This document shows positions 1 through 7,963 of a stretch of 11,339 bases of DNA, piece by piece. The notes under the pieces are model-generated. The model made no database searches. It was given only the letters and a program-made list of their open reading frames with translations, and was not told the DNA's origin. Source of the DNA: Pleurotus ostreatus/Saccharomyces cerevisiae fusant (lineage: Eukaryota > Opisthokonta). Within the stretch, counting starts at the first letter, position 1. Each line of letters opens with the position of its first letter. Location: the NCBI GenBank assembly GCA_024196135.1, contig JAMQCK010001161.1, positions 1 through 11,339 of the forward strand. The letters are read 5' to 3'. The position numbers were made by a program, and so were the translations under genes.

Positions 1-80
1 AGGTTCACGTTCAAGCAGTATAGCGTCAAGAAGAAACTGTGTACGCGATGTGCATGACAAGTTTCTGCCGAAATGCCGGA

Positions 81-120
81 ATGCCGAGCAGTGCGGCATC
101 GACCAAACATCGCTCGGCAT
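81..120. repeat. Inverted repeat, 9-bp arms
   Basis: ATGCCGAGC at 81-89 is matched by its exact reverse complement GCTCGGCAT at 112-120, with a 22-nt spacer that contains a further GCGGCAT. Related ATGCCG words sit just upstream at 73-78. It could form a hairpin; its function is unknown. Confidence 0.6.
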
Positions 121-314
121 GGATCAGAAAACTTGAGAGACGTCGCAAGCGTCGACCTCAGGCTTGAAGCGTGCGATACTTCGTAGGACACTTTAAGTGA
201 ACGTTCCGCATCTGCTTGATTTTTTTGGAAGCGAGTCTGTCGGGTAAAGCGCTTGATAAAGCCCGTCGAAATCAGGGTCGGACCGACTGGACCGGTGTAC
301 AAACACAGTACTCC

Positions 315-350
315 GAAAAGTGGTCGCTTTTCTGGAGCGTCGCAGCGCTC
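315..350. repeat. Two adjacent hairpins beside the copy A breakpoint
   Basis: GAAAAG (315-320) pairs with CTTTTC (327-332) around a 6-nt loop. GAGCG (335-339) immediately follows and pairs with CGCTC (346-350), again around a 6-nt loop. They lie about 50-60 bp from the point where copy A loses similarity to its paralogs. Paired terminal hairpins occur at the ends of some non-autonomous transposons, so an element end is possible, but no target-site duplication or transposase was found. Confidence 0.5.
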
Positions 351-378
351 AAAACGGTGGTTTATCCATTTCATCATT

Positions 379-846
379 TCATTTCATTCCTAACCCACCA
401 ACAAAGTGTGCCACACTGATGAGGATGTCGAGGCGGAACAACAACAGTTCAACAGCGCGTCCTGGTGCGTCCGGCGGAACAGGAAATTGGACTAGATAAA
501 AGATTGTTCGAGCCACGATGGATACTGTTGAAGACAAGATAAGGGCCAATATGACGGCCAATGTGAAGCGCGATCGTCCGCTCCGCCGTCTAGATGACTG
601 TTAGCACCATGCGCATCTCTGTTGCCACTTGCCACGCTCACACGAGGATAATGGCCGCTGCGATATAAAGTGTTGTCTGCACACCTACAGAGTACCGATG
701 TGAGTGAGGGGAAGCGAGAGCACAAAGCAATACGGACACGTACCATAAAGGCCGAATTCGACAGAAATTATGGTCACAATAAACTTGAGCGCGTGCACGT
801 CGTTGGCGCCAAAAGGCCGATGTATGGTGTCCGTGTTGGTCGTCAT
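379..846 (-). pseudogene. Truncated 7TM-family gene, copy A (exons 1-3 only)
   Basis: This is the third member of the tandem family, cut short. Exon 1 is 744-846, exon 2 is 642-684 and exon 3 begins at 589. The introns are 685-743 (GTACGT...TAG) and 590-641 (GTGAGC...TAG), with the same phases (1 and 2) as copies B and C. The spliced product begins MTTNTDTIHRPFG and keeps family blocks such as NDVHALKF, LYGVQTTLYIAAAIIL, SRFTLAVILALILSS and FRLDIL. That corresponds to the N-terminal region and the first two to three membrane segments. After SVAH (near 406) similarity to B and C stops. The reading frame runs through the expected intron-3 donor position, which reads GGGTTA rather than GTNNGT, and ends at TGA 379-381, giving about 118 aa against about 364 for full copies. 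No exons 4-8 are visible to the left. The three exons carry no frameshift or internal stop, so the loss may be recent, or a short protein may still be made. Pseudogene by truncation is the preferred reading. Confidence 0.75.
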
Positions 847-901
847 CTGAGGATTTTTATGGGGCCAGAAGGACAGTGAGGACGTTGACTAGAGGGAGGG
901 T

Positions 902-909
902 CTTATATA
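902..909 (-). promoter_or_regulatory. TATA box of copy A
   Basis: The minus strand reads GTATATAAGA, about 56 nt upstream of the copy A ATG. The same element at a similar distance is found in copies B and C, so the promoter of the truncated copy was duplicated with it and looks intact. Confidence 0.6.
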
Positions 910-1618
910 CGGCTTCCGAGAATACGAGACACATCAGGTTCATTTTGGAAAATGAAAGGAATCATTGCCACCATCTTCGAGCGATGATAGGGCGGACAAA
1001 ATTTGGCTGATAGCGAGCAGCCCATCTGCAGCTGTAAATCCATCCGCGGGAGTCCATCAATGGGCGGGAGGCAGAATCAGTTTCACGGTCATGAGCCGTA
1101 GGTATACTAGCTGAAGCGGCTGAAAGAGTCCACGCGAACAGCGCGGAAGACGTACAAGCCGCGGGAAGAGGACAATGGTTTTATCCCCTACCCCCGCATC
1201 TAAATGCTGATATTAGATGTTAAAGATGTACGTGAAGGAAGTGGCTGACGCCCTATCTTGGCCGGTGTGGCCAAAGCATGATCGTCACAGGTCAGTATGA
1301 TGGGGAAAGGCAAGTCAAGCCGGCGCCGTGACATAGACGTGACGTCTCCCGACCGGCCCGCCACCGACCGACACCTGCAGTCCAGTTGGCCAAATGCAAA
1401 TCACTGACTGTCAATGAGGTTGCGATACTCCCCATTCAGTCGAATAATGGCGAGCGCCATCGACAAGAACCCCGCGAACATGTAGCAGTGATCAAACCAC
1501 CAGCGTTCTGCGCATCTACATAGGACGTACATGGAGAAAAAACATCGTTAAGTACACGCACGCAGCCACAACCTTCCCCCATTCACGATCAACTCCATTT
1601 CAACCTCCTTGACGCCGC
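910..1618. other. Intergenic spacer between copies A and B
   Basis: About 700 bp with no supported gene. It contains the copy B 3' flank; 1416-1442, around 1513-1535 and 1604-1617 match the copy C 3' flank at 4386-4412, around 4473-4497 and 4555-4570. It also holds small inverted repeats: CATCTAA/TTAGATG near 1197-1220 and TTGGCC/GGCCAA near 1258-1274. The upstream region of copy A also lies here. Frames on both strands are short and carry no family motifs. Confidence 0.5.
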
Positions 1619-3070
1619 CTACGTGGCAGTCGACTGCCTGTCGACCTCGATGATTCCCTCGCTCGACGCAGTGATGGACTCGCCGCGGTGTGTGCCGGAC
1701 GGGCCGGCGAGTTCGGCCGTACGCGAGTTCTGGGCCACGCTGTCGAGGGCACCGACGGAATCATCGAGCTGGAAGCCGAGTGACATGCCTGCACCGCGCG
1801 AATCTTCGTGCGCCCCAGGCGGACTCCCAAAGCGCATCGCTTGCGATATCTGCTCACTGAGCAACGACTCGGTCGTTCCCCGCGCGACGGCAAACAAGAC
1901 GCATGTTGGGTATATTCCCTGGACAGAGTGAGTCGAGCCGCGACCGCCTGAGATATGCTTGTCGACGTACAGAGATGTGATTGAATGTATTGGTGAATAT
2001 TGCGACGTCGGAGAATGCGCCCTTGACAACGACGAGCCCCAGGATGCAATCGATGACCTGCTACTGGTGTTTCAATGGGTCCGAAAGGGAGATAAACGAG
2101 ATACTTACCCAGTAGAGAATATATGCAACGCCTGACTCGAGAAGCAGCGTAAGCACCGTCTCCGTTGACGGTCCTTGCGCGAAGAAACCAAGGGAGCCTT
2201 TGATTTCCCGGCGGTGATACCTAGTTATCATAAACCGGTCGGTCGTAATGTCGAGCAACGTATAAGGCGCTCACCAAACTTTTGAGCCAATCAGCGCTGT
2301 CGCGACGAAATTGGTCGTCAGGAGGGGAATCCATCTGACGAAAAACTGGCCATTGCTCTCTATCGAGGTCGAGTCGCGAGGGGCTGCAGGCCAGTAGATC
2401 CAGACCGACTCTACAGTAGCTCCGACTGTTCTCGAGATCAAAGCGTAGGCACGAATGCATTGATTTGATCCTCACCTATGCTTTCAATCATGCATATCGA
2501 CAGTATGCCTTTGACAAGGCGGCGCTCTCCACATAAGCGCCATGCGCGCCAGACGAGCACAGCGTCGCTTAGCACCAGCTGTAGTGGATGGATGAGTAAG
2601 CCGCGCCCATGCTAATAGTCTGCACGTACGTACATTGAAGGACTTGGCCACACCTCCCAGGATGTCCAGACGACGCAGCAGCAGGTGAATAGCGCGCTCT
2701 GATGTACCGAATGCCACCGGAAACTGAATCACGTCGTATATCTTGTTTGTTACGACGTATATGGTGGAGGATAGAAGTAGCCCCAGTATGGCCGCCAGTG
2801 TGAAGCGCGATCGTTCATATCGACGTCTGCTAGATTTCAAAGCCATGCGCCATGGTCGCCGTTCCCACTTACGCCAGGATGGTGACTGCAGCGACGGAGA
2901 GCGCTGTTTGTACACCTGCAACGTCGGCGTAAGATGAGGTCGGGACCGAGGAACAATAGACACGTACCGTAGAGGACAAGGTCGACAGCCGTCTGCATGG
3001 CGATATACTTCAGCGCGTGCACGTCGATTGCGGTCAGAGGCCAGTAGATCTGCTCCGAGTTGGTCGACAT
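1619..3070 (-). CDS. Seven-transmembrane membrane protein, copy B (uncharacterised fungal family)
   Basis: I assemble eight coding exons: 2968-3070, 2873-2915, 2634-2826, 2476-2578, 2275-2425, 2109-2220, 1971-2057 and 1619-1918 (stop TAG 1619-1621), giving 363 aa. All introns are GT-AG with phases 1,2,0,1,2,0,0, identical to copy C. The intron-2 acceptor is a TAG-CAG tandem; the CAG is chosen because it gives the same exon length as copies A and C (the alternative adds one residue). Hydrophobic segments lie at about 24-48, 58-82, 104-126, 135-159, 178-198, 220-246 and 253-276, a seven-helix layout. Conserved blocks are SDAVLVWRAW (117-126, helix 3), WIPLL (179-183), YHRREIKGSLG (199-209, between helices 5 and 6) and GIYPTCVLFA (265-274, helix 7). 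A hydrophilic tail of about 85 residues follows. This resembles an expanded group of hypothetical 7TM proteins seen in agaricomycetes; a plasma-membrane receptor-like role is only a guess from topology. The start is fixed by MSTNSEQIY aligning with copies A and C. Confidence 0.8.
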
Positions 3071-3118
3071 TTGAGGGTAAATTGAGCGCAGCTGGGTACG
3101 AAGTGGCTCTGTTCCCCT

Positions 3119-3124
3119 CTTATA
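3119..3124 (-). promoter_or_regulatory. TATA box of copy B
   Basis: The minus strand reads CCTATAAGAGG about 50 nt upstream of the copy B ATG, matching the position of the TATA elements of the sister copies. Confidence 0.6.
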
Positions 3125-3126
3125 GG

Positions 3127-4580
3127 ACAGGGGGATGCGTGATGAGAGTTGCTGGAAACAACTCCAACAGACTGCAAGTCACCGAGCTCGCGACTGCATA
3201 TGGAGAGCGGGCTCGTACATCGCCTCACTATAGCTTGACATTGTTGAGCTCAGGAGACGCTCCGTTCCGCACGATGAGTGCACGACCAACTTGTGTACGG
3301 GTGCGGGAGAAGAGTGAGCGGATAGTTCAAAAGATCTAGCGTGATTGTCAGTTGATACCGACCCGGACGAGCAATAAAGTTCCTGACGCTTATTACCCGA
3401 GCCCCTGTGCGCTACACGAGTTGAGATCATCTCTGGCCTCACTCAAAGATATCAGCTCACCACCTTCATTCAGCTCGCTCTTGCGAGATACATGCGTGGC
3501 TGTTCCCTGGCAGGAGGGTCAAGTCGCGTGGCCGAGACGGGATCGGCGAGATGAAGGTGAACATGCTGTACCGTTGATTGGATGGCATCGGATTGACAGA
3601 CGCTCGAGTAAGAGCTCAGTCGAATTCCCCTGCTTCCGCCTGATAGAACAGAACGCGCCGGTCCTGAGGTAGGTTGCTGCCATGCTCCACCTCAAGATTA
3701 TCAGAAATCAGAGTAAAAGGCGTGTGAATCGGTCATTCTTGAATGCACTTACTCACTATACAGCGGAGAGAGTAAACGGGGGGTTTCGAGCACTGCCGAA
3801 CATCGACCCGCCGAAACCATCGTGATGAGAGCACAGGCCGGGGTGAAAGACGATGGACGAGACGTAATTGGCACCCTTGCTATTTCCTACAGTAAGCGAG
3901 TTACCAGGCTGTAGTATTGCATGGCAGAGCGGTCGCTCATCATGGTGGGACGAGATAAGTTTCTGCCTGTGACATTTGTGTGACACCTCGGACCGTCCGA
4001 CAGCCTCCGCAATTTGTGGCGCCATTGCCAACGTTCTTCTCCCTCTCACGAACAAAAGCGGGAGAGCTATGTAGTACGCTACCACAAATTGAGCTCTTCC
4101 ACTCTCAACTGGGTACTCCCCACCGTAGCTCGTGAGTCAATGAATTTGTTTTTGACCGTATCCTCTCACACAGGCTTTGCCGTCGGCTGATCCCCTTGCC
4201 TGCGCATCTCGATGCCTCGAAGCCAGTCATTTCGGTGGTAGTGGTCAAATTTCTCCCTCTTATGCTCCTTCTGAAGGTTTTTTTATTTCTCCCTGCATTA
4301 TCTCCTGCTTCCGTCTTAAGGAATGGAGGGTTCGAGACGAACAAGCGGTCGACCGCAGGCCATTCGCTAGCCTGGTCAGGAACACGAGTTTGCGACATTC
4401 CCCATTTGGTTGTTTGACGCCGTGCGCCGGCCACAGGGACAGGTCAATGATACACAAGCCATCGGCGCGCCGCGTACACATGTGGGACGTAGATGAGAAT
4501 ACACAGAATTCATGCAACCGGCGAACCGTAGCCAATCTCCCCGTTCGATTGTTTCTCCACCTTGACGTCGTTCGAAGCGC
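3127..4580. other. Intergenic spacer between copies B and C
   Basis: About 1.45 kb. The right part (about 4386-4580) is the copy C 3' flank and is collinear with the copy B 3' flank. The left part is the upstream region of copy B. The rest has several 60-158 codon frames on both strands (for example 3756-4085 minus and 4177-4653 plus), but none shows domain motifs, membrane segments or a splice-supported extension. No relic of another 7TM copy was found on reading. Confidence 0.45.
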
Positions 4581-6023
4581 TCACAAGGCGGGCAACTCCC
4601 TTTCTACCTCGACGATGCCCTCACCGCTCGATTCCGCAAGTGTTTCGCCATAACGGGCGCGGGATGGTACAGGAAGGATATCCGGAGGCGAATCCCGTGT
4701 CCCAATATCGAGGACGCAGGCAGATTCCCCGGGCCGGGAGTCGATCGTCGCGTCTACCTCCAGCGCTCTCTCGGGCACCCTAGGTGGACGCGCGAATCGC
4801 ATAGACTGCGACATCTGGCCACTGATAAGGGAGGCCGTTGTGCCTCGTATGGCCGCGAACAAGACGCATGTCGGGTAGATTCCCTGGAAAAAGTATATGA
4901 GACGAAATTGCTAGCGGCGTGCTCACAGACATACGGCGATGTGATGAGATATGGCGGTGAAGACGTGGACGCTAGAGAATGGGTCTTCGAATTTGACGGT
5001 GCACACGACGCAGTCAATGACCTGTTTATGATCAGCTTTGAGATTGAGATGACAGTGGAGACTGACCCAGAAGAGGATGTATGCGACGCCTGTTTCGAGG
5101 AGCAGCATGAGTACCGTCTCCGCTTGGGTTTTCTGCGTCAAGAGACCGAGTGAGCCCTTGATTTCGCGGCGGTATTGCCTGTCAGGTGTGAGCGATCTCG
5201 CGATCAACAATTTATGAGCACACCGACATGGCCTTCGTGCCAATCAGCACTGTTGCAACAATGTTGGTAGAGAGGAGGGGGATCAATCTGGTCAAGACCT
5301 GCGTGGTGCTCTCTATTGTGGCCGTCGCACGAAGGGCTGGCCAGTAAAGCCATGCACATTCAATGATGCACCCCGCTGTCAAGTCTTCAGCGACGAGATG
5401 GATGCGTCGACGGTATGCTTACCTACGCTTCCGCATACGCATAGCGACAATAAGCTTCTGATCAAGCGCTTGTTGGGCCACAAGCACCACGCTCGCCAGA
5501 CGAGCACGGCGTCACTGAGAACGTACTACAGTGCGGTGAGCTACTTCCGAATAGACCATTCGCATATGTATTGATACGCACATTGAAATCATGGGCCACG
5601 GTGTTCAGGACGTCTAGCCGATACAGCAACACTCCAACGGAGCGTTTTCTTGTGCCAAATGCCGCGGGGAATTGCACCAGGTAGTACATCGCGTTGGCCA
5701 CGGTGATGGTGGTAGAGGACAATAGAAGTCCCAAGACGGCCGCGAGTGTAAAACGCGCTCGTCCCGGCCGATTTCTGGGAGGTGGTCAGAGCGATACAGG
5801 ATAAACGCTATTCGTGCTCACACGAGGATAATGATTGCTGCGATACAGAGAGTCGTCTGCAGACCTGCGTGTCACTGGTGAGAAAGAAGGACGGTCAAGG
5901 AACTGGCATGCTCGCACCATAGAGGGCGAAGTCGACGGCCGTCTGTGTCATGATCACTTGCAGCGCATGCACATTGTTGTCGCCCAAAGGTCGATATAAC
6001 TCGCTTCTCTTGATTGTCATCAT
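4581..6023 (-). CDS. Seven-transmembrane membrane protein, copy C (uncharacterised fungal family)
   Basis: Eight coding exons: 5918-6023, 5822-5864, 5582-5774, 5423-5525, 5228-5375, 5067-5178, 4935-5021 and 4581-4883 (stop TGA 4581-4583), giving 364 aa. Exons 2, 3, 4, 6 and 7 have exactly the lengths of their copy B counterparts; exons 1, 5 and 8 differ by three bases each. The product starts MMTIKRSELYRPLG (two tandem ATGs, 6021-6023 and 6018-6020; either could be used). It shares SRFTLAA-like, YVLSDAVLVWRAW, WPNKRL, IPLLSTN, QYRREIKGSLG, LLLETGVAYILFWVIDC and GIYPTCVLFAA blocks with copy B. Seven hydrophobic segments are spaced as in B, followed by a hydrophilic tail that ends with a GEGIVEVERE motif also present in B as EGIIEVDR. 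Introns 5 and 6 use GTC donors (GTCGGT, GTCAGT), less typical than the others but needed to keep the frame. The function is unknown. It is divergent from LSM4 across a 1.1-kb spacer. Confidence 0.8.
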
Positions 6024-6073
6024 CAGGGCTCGCTCGCTTGCAGTATCGCGTCGAAGCTGAGCCTTAGCCTGCT

Positions 6074-6081
6074 CTTATATA
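6074..6081 (-). promoter_or_regulatory. TATA box of copy C
   Basis: The minus strand reads CCTATATAAGAGC, about 51 nt upstream of the first copy C ATG. It is the strongest of the three TATA elements. Confidence 0.65.
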
Positions 6082-6338
6082 GGCTGAGGGTAGGGGCGAT
6101 CACAGGCTTCAGGACTACCCTCCGTAATGCCGATCCCACGGCCGAACGTATATTTTGAGTTTGGACAGCTTGCTGGCGCTTTGAGGTTCCCCTGTATGAC
6201 CACGCGGACTGCTGGAGTAGTTAGAGCAGTGCATCAGCGAGCGGTAGAGGTCGACATTACACTAGCATGAGGTCGAGAACGCCGTGATCATTGGGAGACG
6301 CTTCGGGTTCGTTGAATGTCTGCCGGTACCGAGCGTTC

Positions 6339-6533
6339 TCAGTAGATACTGCCGAGCATATATGAAGACGAATCATCAGGGCAGACGATGCCCCAAGGCT
6401 GGTTCTCCGAATCCAAACGCACTGTACCAGTTGAGCCTACGTAAAGCCCTCGCAAATAACTGAGCTCACCGTCTTCGTTCAATACCTGCCATTGATACGC
6501 GAGGTCACCGTTGGCGCGACGCTCTGATTTCAT
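6339..6533 (-). CDS. Unidentified small ORF, 64 codons
   Basis: ATG 6531-6533 to TGA 6339-6341 encodes a 64-aa acidic, soluble-looking peptide starting MKSERRANGDLAYQWQ and including the block RLDSENQPWGIVCPDD. Its composition (Trp, Tyr, Gly and acidic residues, few Arg/Ser runs) is unlike the low-quality frames around it, so it may be a real small gene or the last exon of a longer one. The frame continues open upstream of the ATG to a TGA at 6561-6563, and a possible TAG acceptor lies just upstream of the ATG. I do not recognise a family. It lies between the promoter of copy C and the second small ORF, on the same strand as both. Confidence 0.3.
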   Translation of the reverse strand: MKSERRANGDLAYQWQVLNEDGELSYLRGLYVGSTGTVRLDSENQPWGIVCPDDSSSYMLGSIY

Positions 6534-6608
6534 GACCAAGATACGACTATGACATGAAGTTCAACGGCTTCGCTGGGCTGCGATCAGTACTAGTACCAGA
6601 AGGTGAGC

Positions 6609-6782
6609 TCAGTCGATATCTTCGGCTTCCTCGCCCGTAATGCGATACAGTACATTGCAAGTCGTTCTCAGCATGACCGAGGGCTGAGGCGACAATGATA
6701 TTGCCTGCGCGGTTGGTGCTTGCCCGAGCTGGTCGGCAGGAATTCCGTCTGATTCCAAGGTTCTGATCTGTGGAGATTGCAT
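6609..6782 (-). CDS. Unidentified small ORF, 57 codons
   Basis: ATG 6780-6782 to TGA 6609-6611 encodes 57 aa, starting MQSPQIRTLESDG and ending with NVLYRITGEEAEDID. There is no signal peptide or membrane segment; the end is acidic. The bases CTCCACAG just inside the start could instead be an intron acceptor, with GTGAGC about 40 nt upstream as donor, so this may be a 3' terminal exon rather than a stand-alone gene. I could not find an upstream exon in a compatible open frame. It might join with the 64-codon ORF downstream in one spliced gene; that is a guess. Confidence 0.25.
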   Translation of the reverse strand: MQSPQIRTLESDGIPADQLGQAPTAQAISLSPQPSVMLRTTCNVLYRITGEEAEDID

Positions 6783-7127
6783 GCGTCGGAAAGACGACTT
6801 AGAGGCTCACCTGTAACTAGCAAGGGCACGCGAAGCGTACATCTGCAGCTGCGGCTGCGAAGATCGACGCGTAGTTGCTCGTGAAGACCGTTCAATAGTG
6901 AGATCCGCCCAAAAGCCACGAACTCTGGCTGTGATTGAATATCAAGAACCCAAAATGTTAAGAACCCAGCATAGATTGATACAGAGCAGCGCAGCCTCAG
7001 ATGTCGGGATGGAAGTTCAACTCGAAGTCGAACGTTGCCAGCACGCCTAGCGCCACAAATCCCGCCCGCCGCGCATGACGCGCTTGCCAAACATCGATCA
7101 ATCACACGCGGGTATACTTTCGACGCC
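6783..7127. promoter_or_regulatory. Upstream region of LSM4
   Basis: About 345 bp directly upstream of the LSM4 ATG. A minus-strand frame (6668-7129) crosses it but looks like an Arg/Cys/Ser-rich by-product of GC-rich DNA. There is no TATA box at a sensible distance, as often for housekeeping genes. Two AAGAACCCA words occur 17 bp apart at about 6945-6953 and 6960-6968. A 5' UTR exon could be hidden here. Confidence 0.35.
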
Positions 7128-7852
7128 ATGGTAAGTACGCGTGCCGCGTCGCGCGCGCGTCCCCTCTAACAATGCCCCCAGCTCCCGCTCTCCCTCCTCA
7201 CGGCGGCGCAAAACAAGCCCATGGTGCGCTCCCTCACCCCTCCCCGCGCCCGCTCACCAACTCACGCGCCCTCCCCACCCAGCTTGTCGAGCTGAAGAAC
7301 GGCGAGACGTTCAACGGGCACTTGGTAAACTGCGATAACTTCATGAACATCACGCTGCGCGAGGTGTACCAGACGAATGCGGACGGGGACGTCTTTTGGA
7401 AGCTGAAGGAGTGTTATATTCGCGGGAGCACGGTGCGTGGTGGGCGCTTGGGATCAGGCGTGCATCGTTGGGCTGACGTGCTTTTTTCTGTGTCTTTCTG
7501 CTATTGTTCTTCTCTCCCTCGATACGTCACCCTGCTTCACACGAGCGCAGATCAAGTACCTCCGCATACCAGATGAGCTGCTCGATCAAGTGAAGGATGA
7601 GCAGATCCGCGCTAGGGAGGCCGGTCGCGCAGCGCGCGGTGCGCATCCAGGCCAGAGAGGTGCGTTCTGCACCTATTCCATGGCAATTTCCATGCTGAAG
7701 CACCTCTTTTCAAGGACGCGGCGGGCCTCAGGCGCGCGGAGGTAAGCATTCCATCTACACGGACATGAACACTTTCTCATTCATTTTCAGGAGGCCGCGG
7801 TCGCGGTCAGATCATGCGCGGCGGCCCAAGAGGCCGTGGACGAGGGCAATAG
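7128..7852 (+). CDS. LSM4: U6 snRNA-associated Sm-like protein LSm4
   Basis: LSm4 is a subunit of the heteroheptameric LSm2-8 ring, which binds the 3' oligo-U tail of U6 snRNA in the nucleus, and of the LSm1-7 ring, which promotes decapping and 5'-3' mRNA decay in the cytoplasm. Exons: 7128-7130, 7182-7223, 7283-7432, 7551-7659, 7715-7741 and 7791-7852 (stop TAG 7850-7852), giving 130 aa. Visible features: the N-terminal helix [15 protein letters not shown], essentially the family consensus; the Sm1 motif at about 16-47 with [14 protein letters not shown]33 and N37; the Sm2 motif YIRGSTIKYLRIP at 60-72 with the R-G pair; then a helix rich in D/E/K/R and a short Arg-Gly-rich tail from about 102 ([24 protein letters not shown]). 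The tail is typical of LSm4 and is a likely arginine-methylation and P-body assembly region. The start is fixed by the conserved MLPLSLL; the intron begins directly after the ATG. All introns are short GT-AG. The identification is firm; only the fifth exon is less certain. Confidence 0.95.
7715..7741 (+). other. LSM4: 27-nt RGG microexon of LSM4
   Basis: The exon lies between an acceptor ending TTTTCAAG and a GTAAGC donor. With the flanking phase-1 bases it adds nine residues reading GRGGPQARG. Skipping it joins exon 4 directly to exon 6 in frame, so both forms would encode an RGG-tailed LSm4. Its in-frame RGG content supports it being a real exon. Confidence 0.65.
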
Positions 7853-7963
7853 ATTCCCCTTCGCATGTCTGCCTCCCGCTTGCGTACGCCTCTCTTCGTG
7901 GGCTTTCCGTTGTCTACTCGCATCTCCATCGCGTCGGGCTCTCCACAATGTACCGATCCCGAC

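Larger units (their letters stand above)
1..378. other. Non-coding left edge downstream of truncated copy A; possible inserted sequence
   Basis: No convincing gene is seen here. On the minus strand this is where exons 4-8 of copy A should lie, but the SDAVLVWRAW-type exon 4 found in copies B and C is absent in every frame. The segment instead contains small inverted repeats (81-120 and 315-350). A 67-codon plus-strand frame at 216-419 has no recognisable features and starts without an ATG in good context. The segment may be the end of a mobile element or unrelated sequence joined to copy A by rearrangement; that is inference. Confidence 0.4.

Noticed and set aside
216..419. 67-codon plus-strand ORF at the left edge
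   Set aside because: It overlaps copy A exon 3 on the other strand and spans the hairpins; no protein features.
1623..1931. 102-codon plus-strand ORF
   Set aside because: It lies antisense to the last exon of copy B, whose protein aligns with copy C; the plus-strand frame is its mirror.
4177..4653. 158-codon plus-strand ORF between B and C
   Set aside because: It runs into the 3' end of copy C on the opposite strand and has no recognisable motif; it is treated as a by-product frame.
6668..7129. 153-codon minus-strand ORF overlapping the LSM4 start
   Set aside because: Its first codons overlap the LSM4 ATG on the opposite strand and it is Arg/Cys/Ser-rich. The better-looking 57-codon frame at 6609-6782 overlaps it in a different frame.
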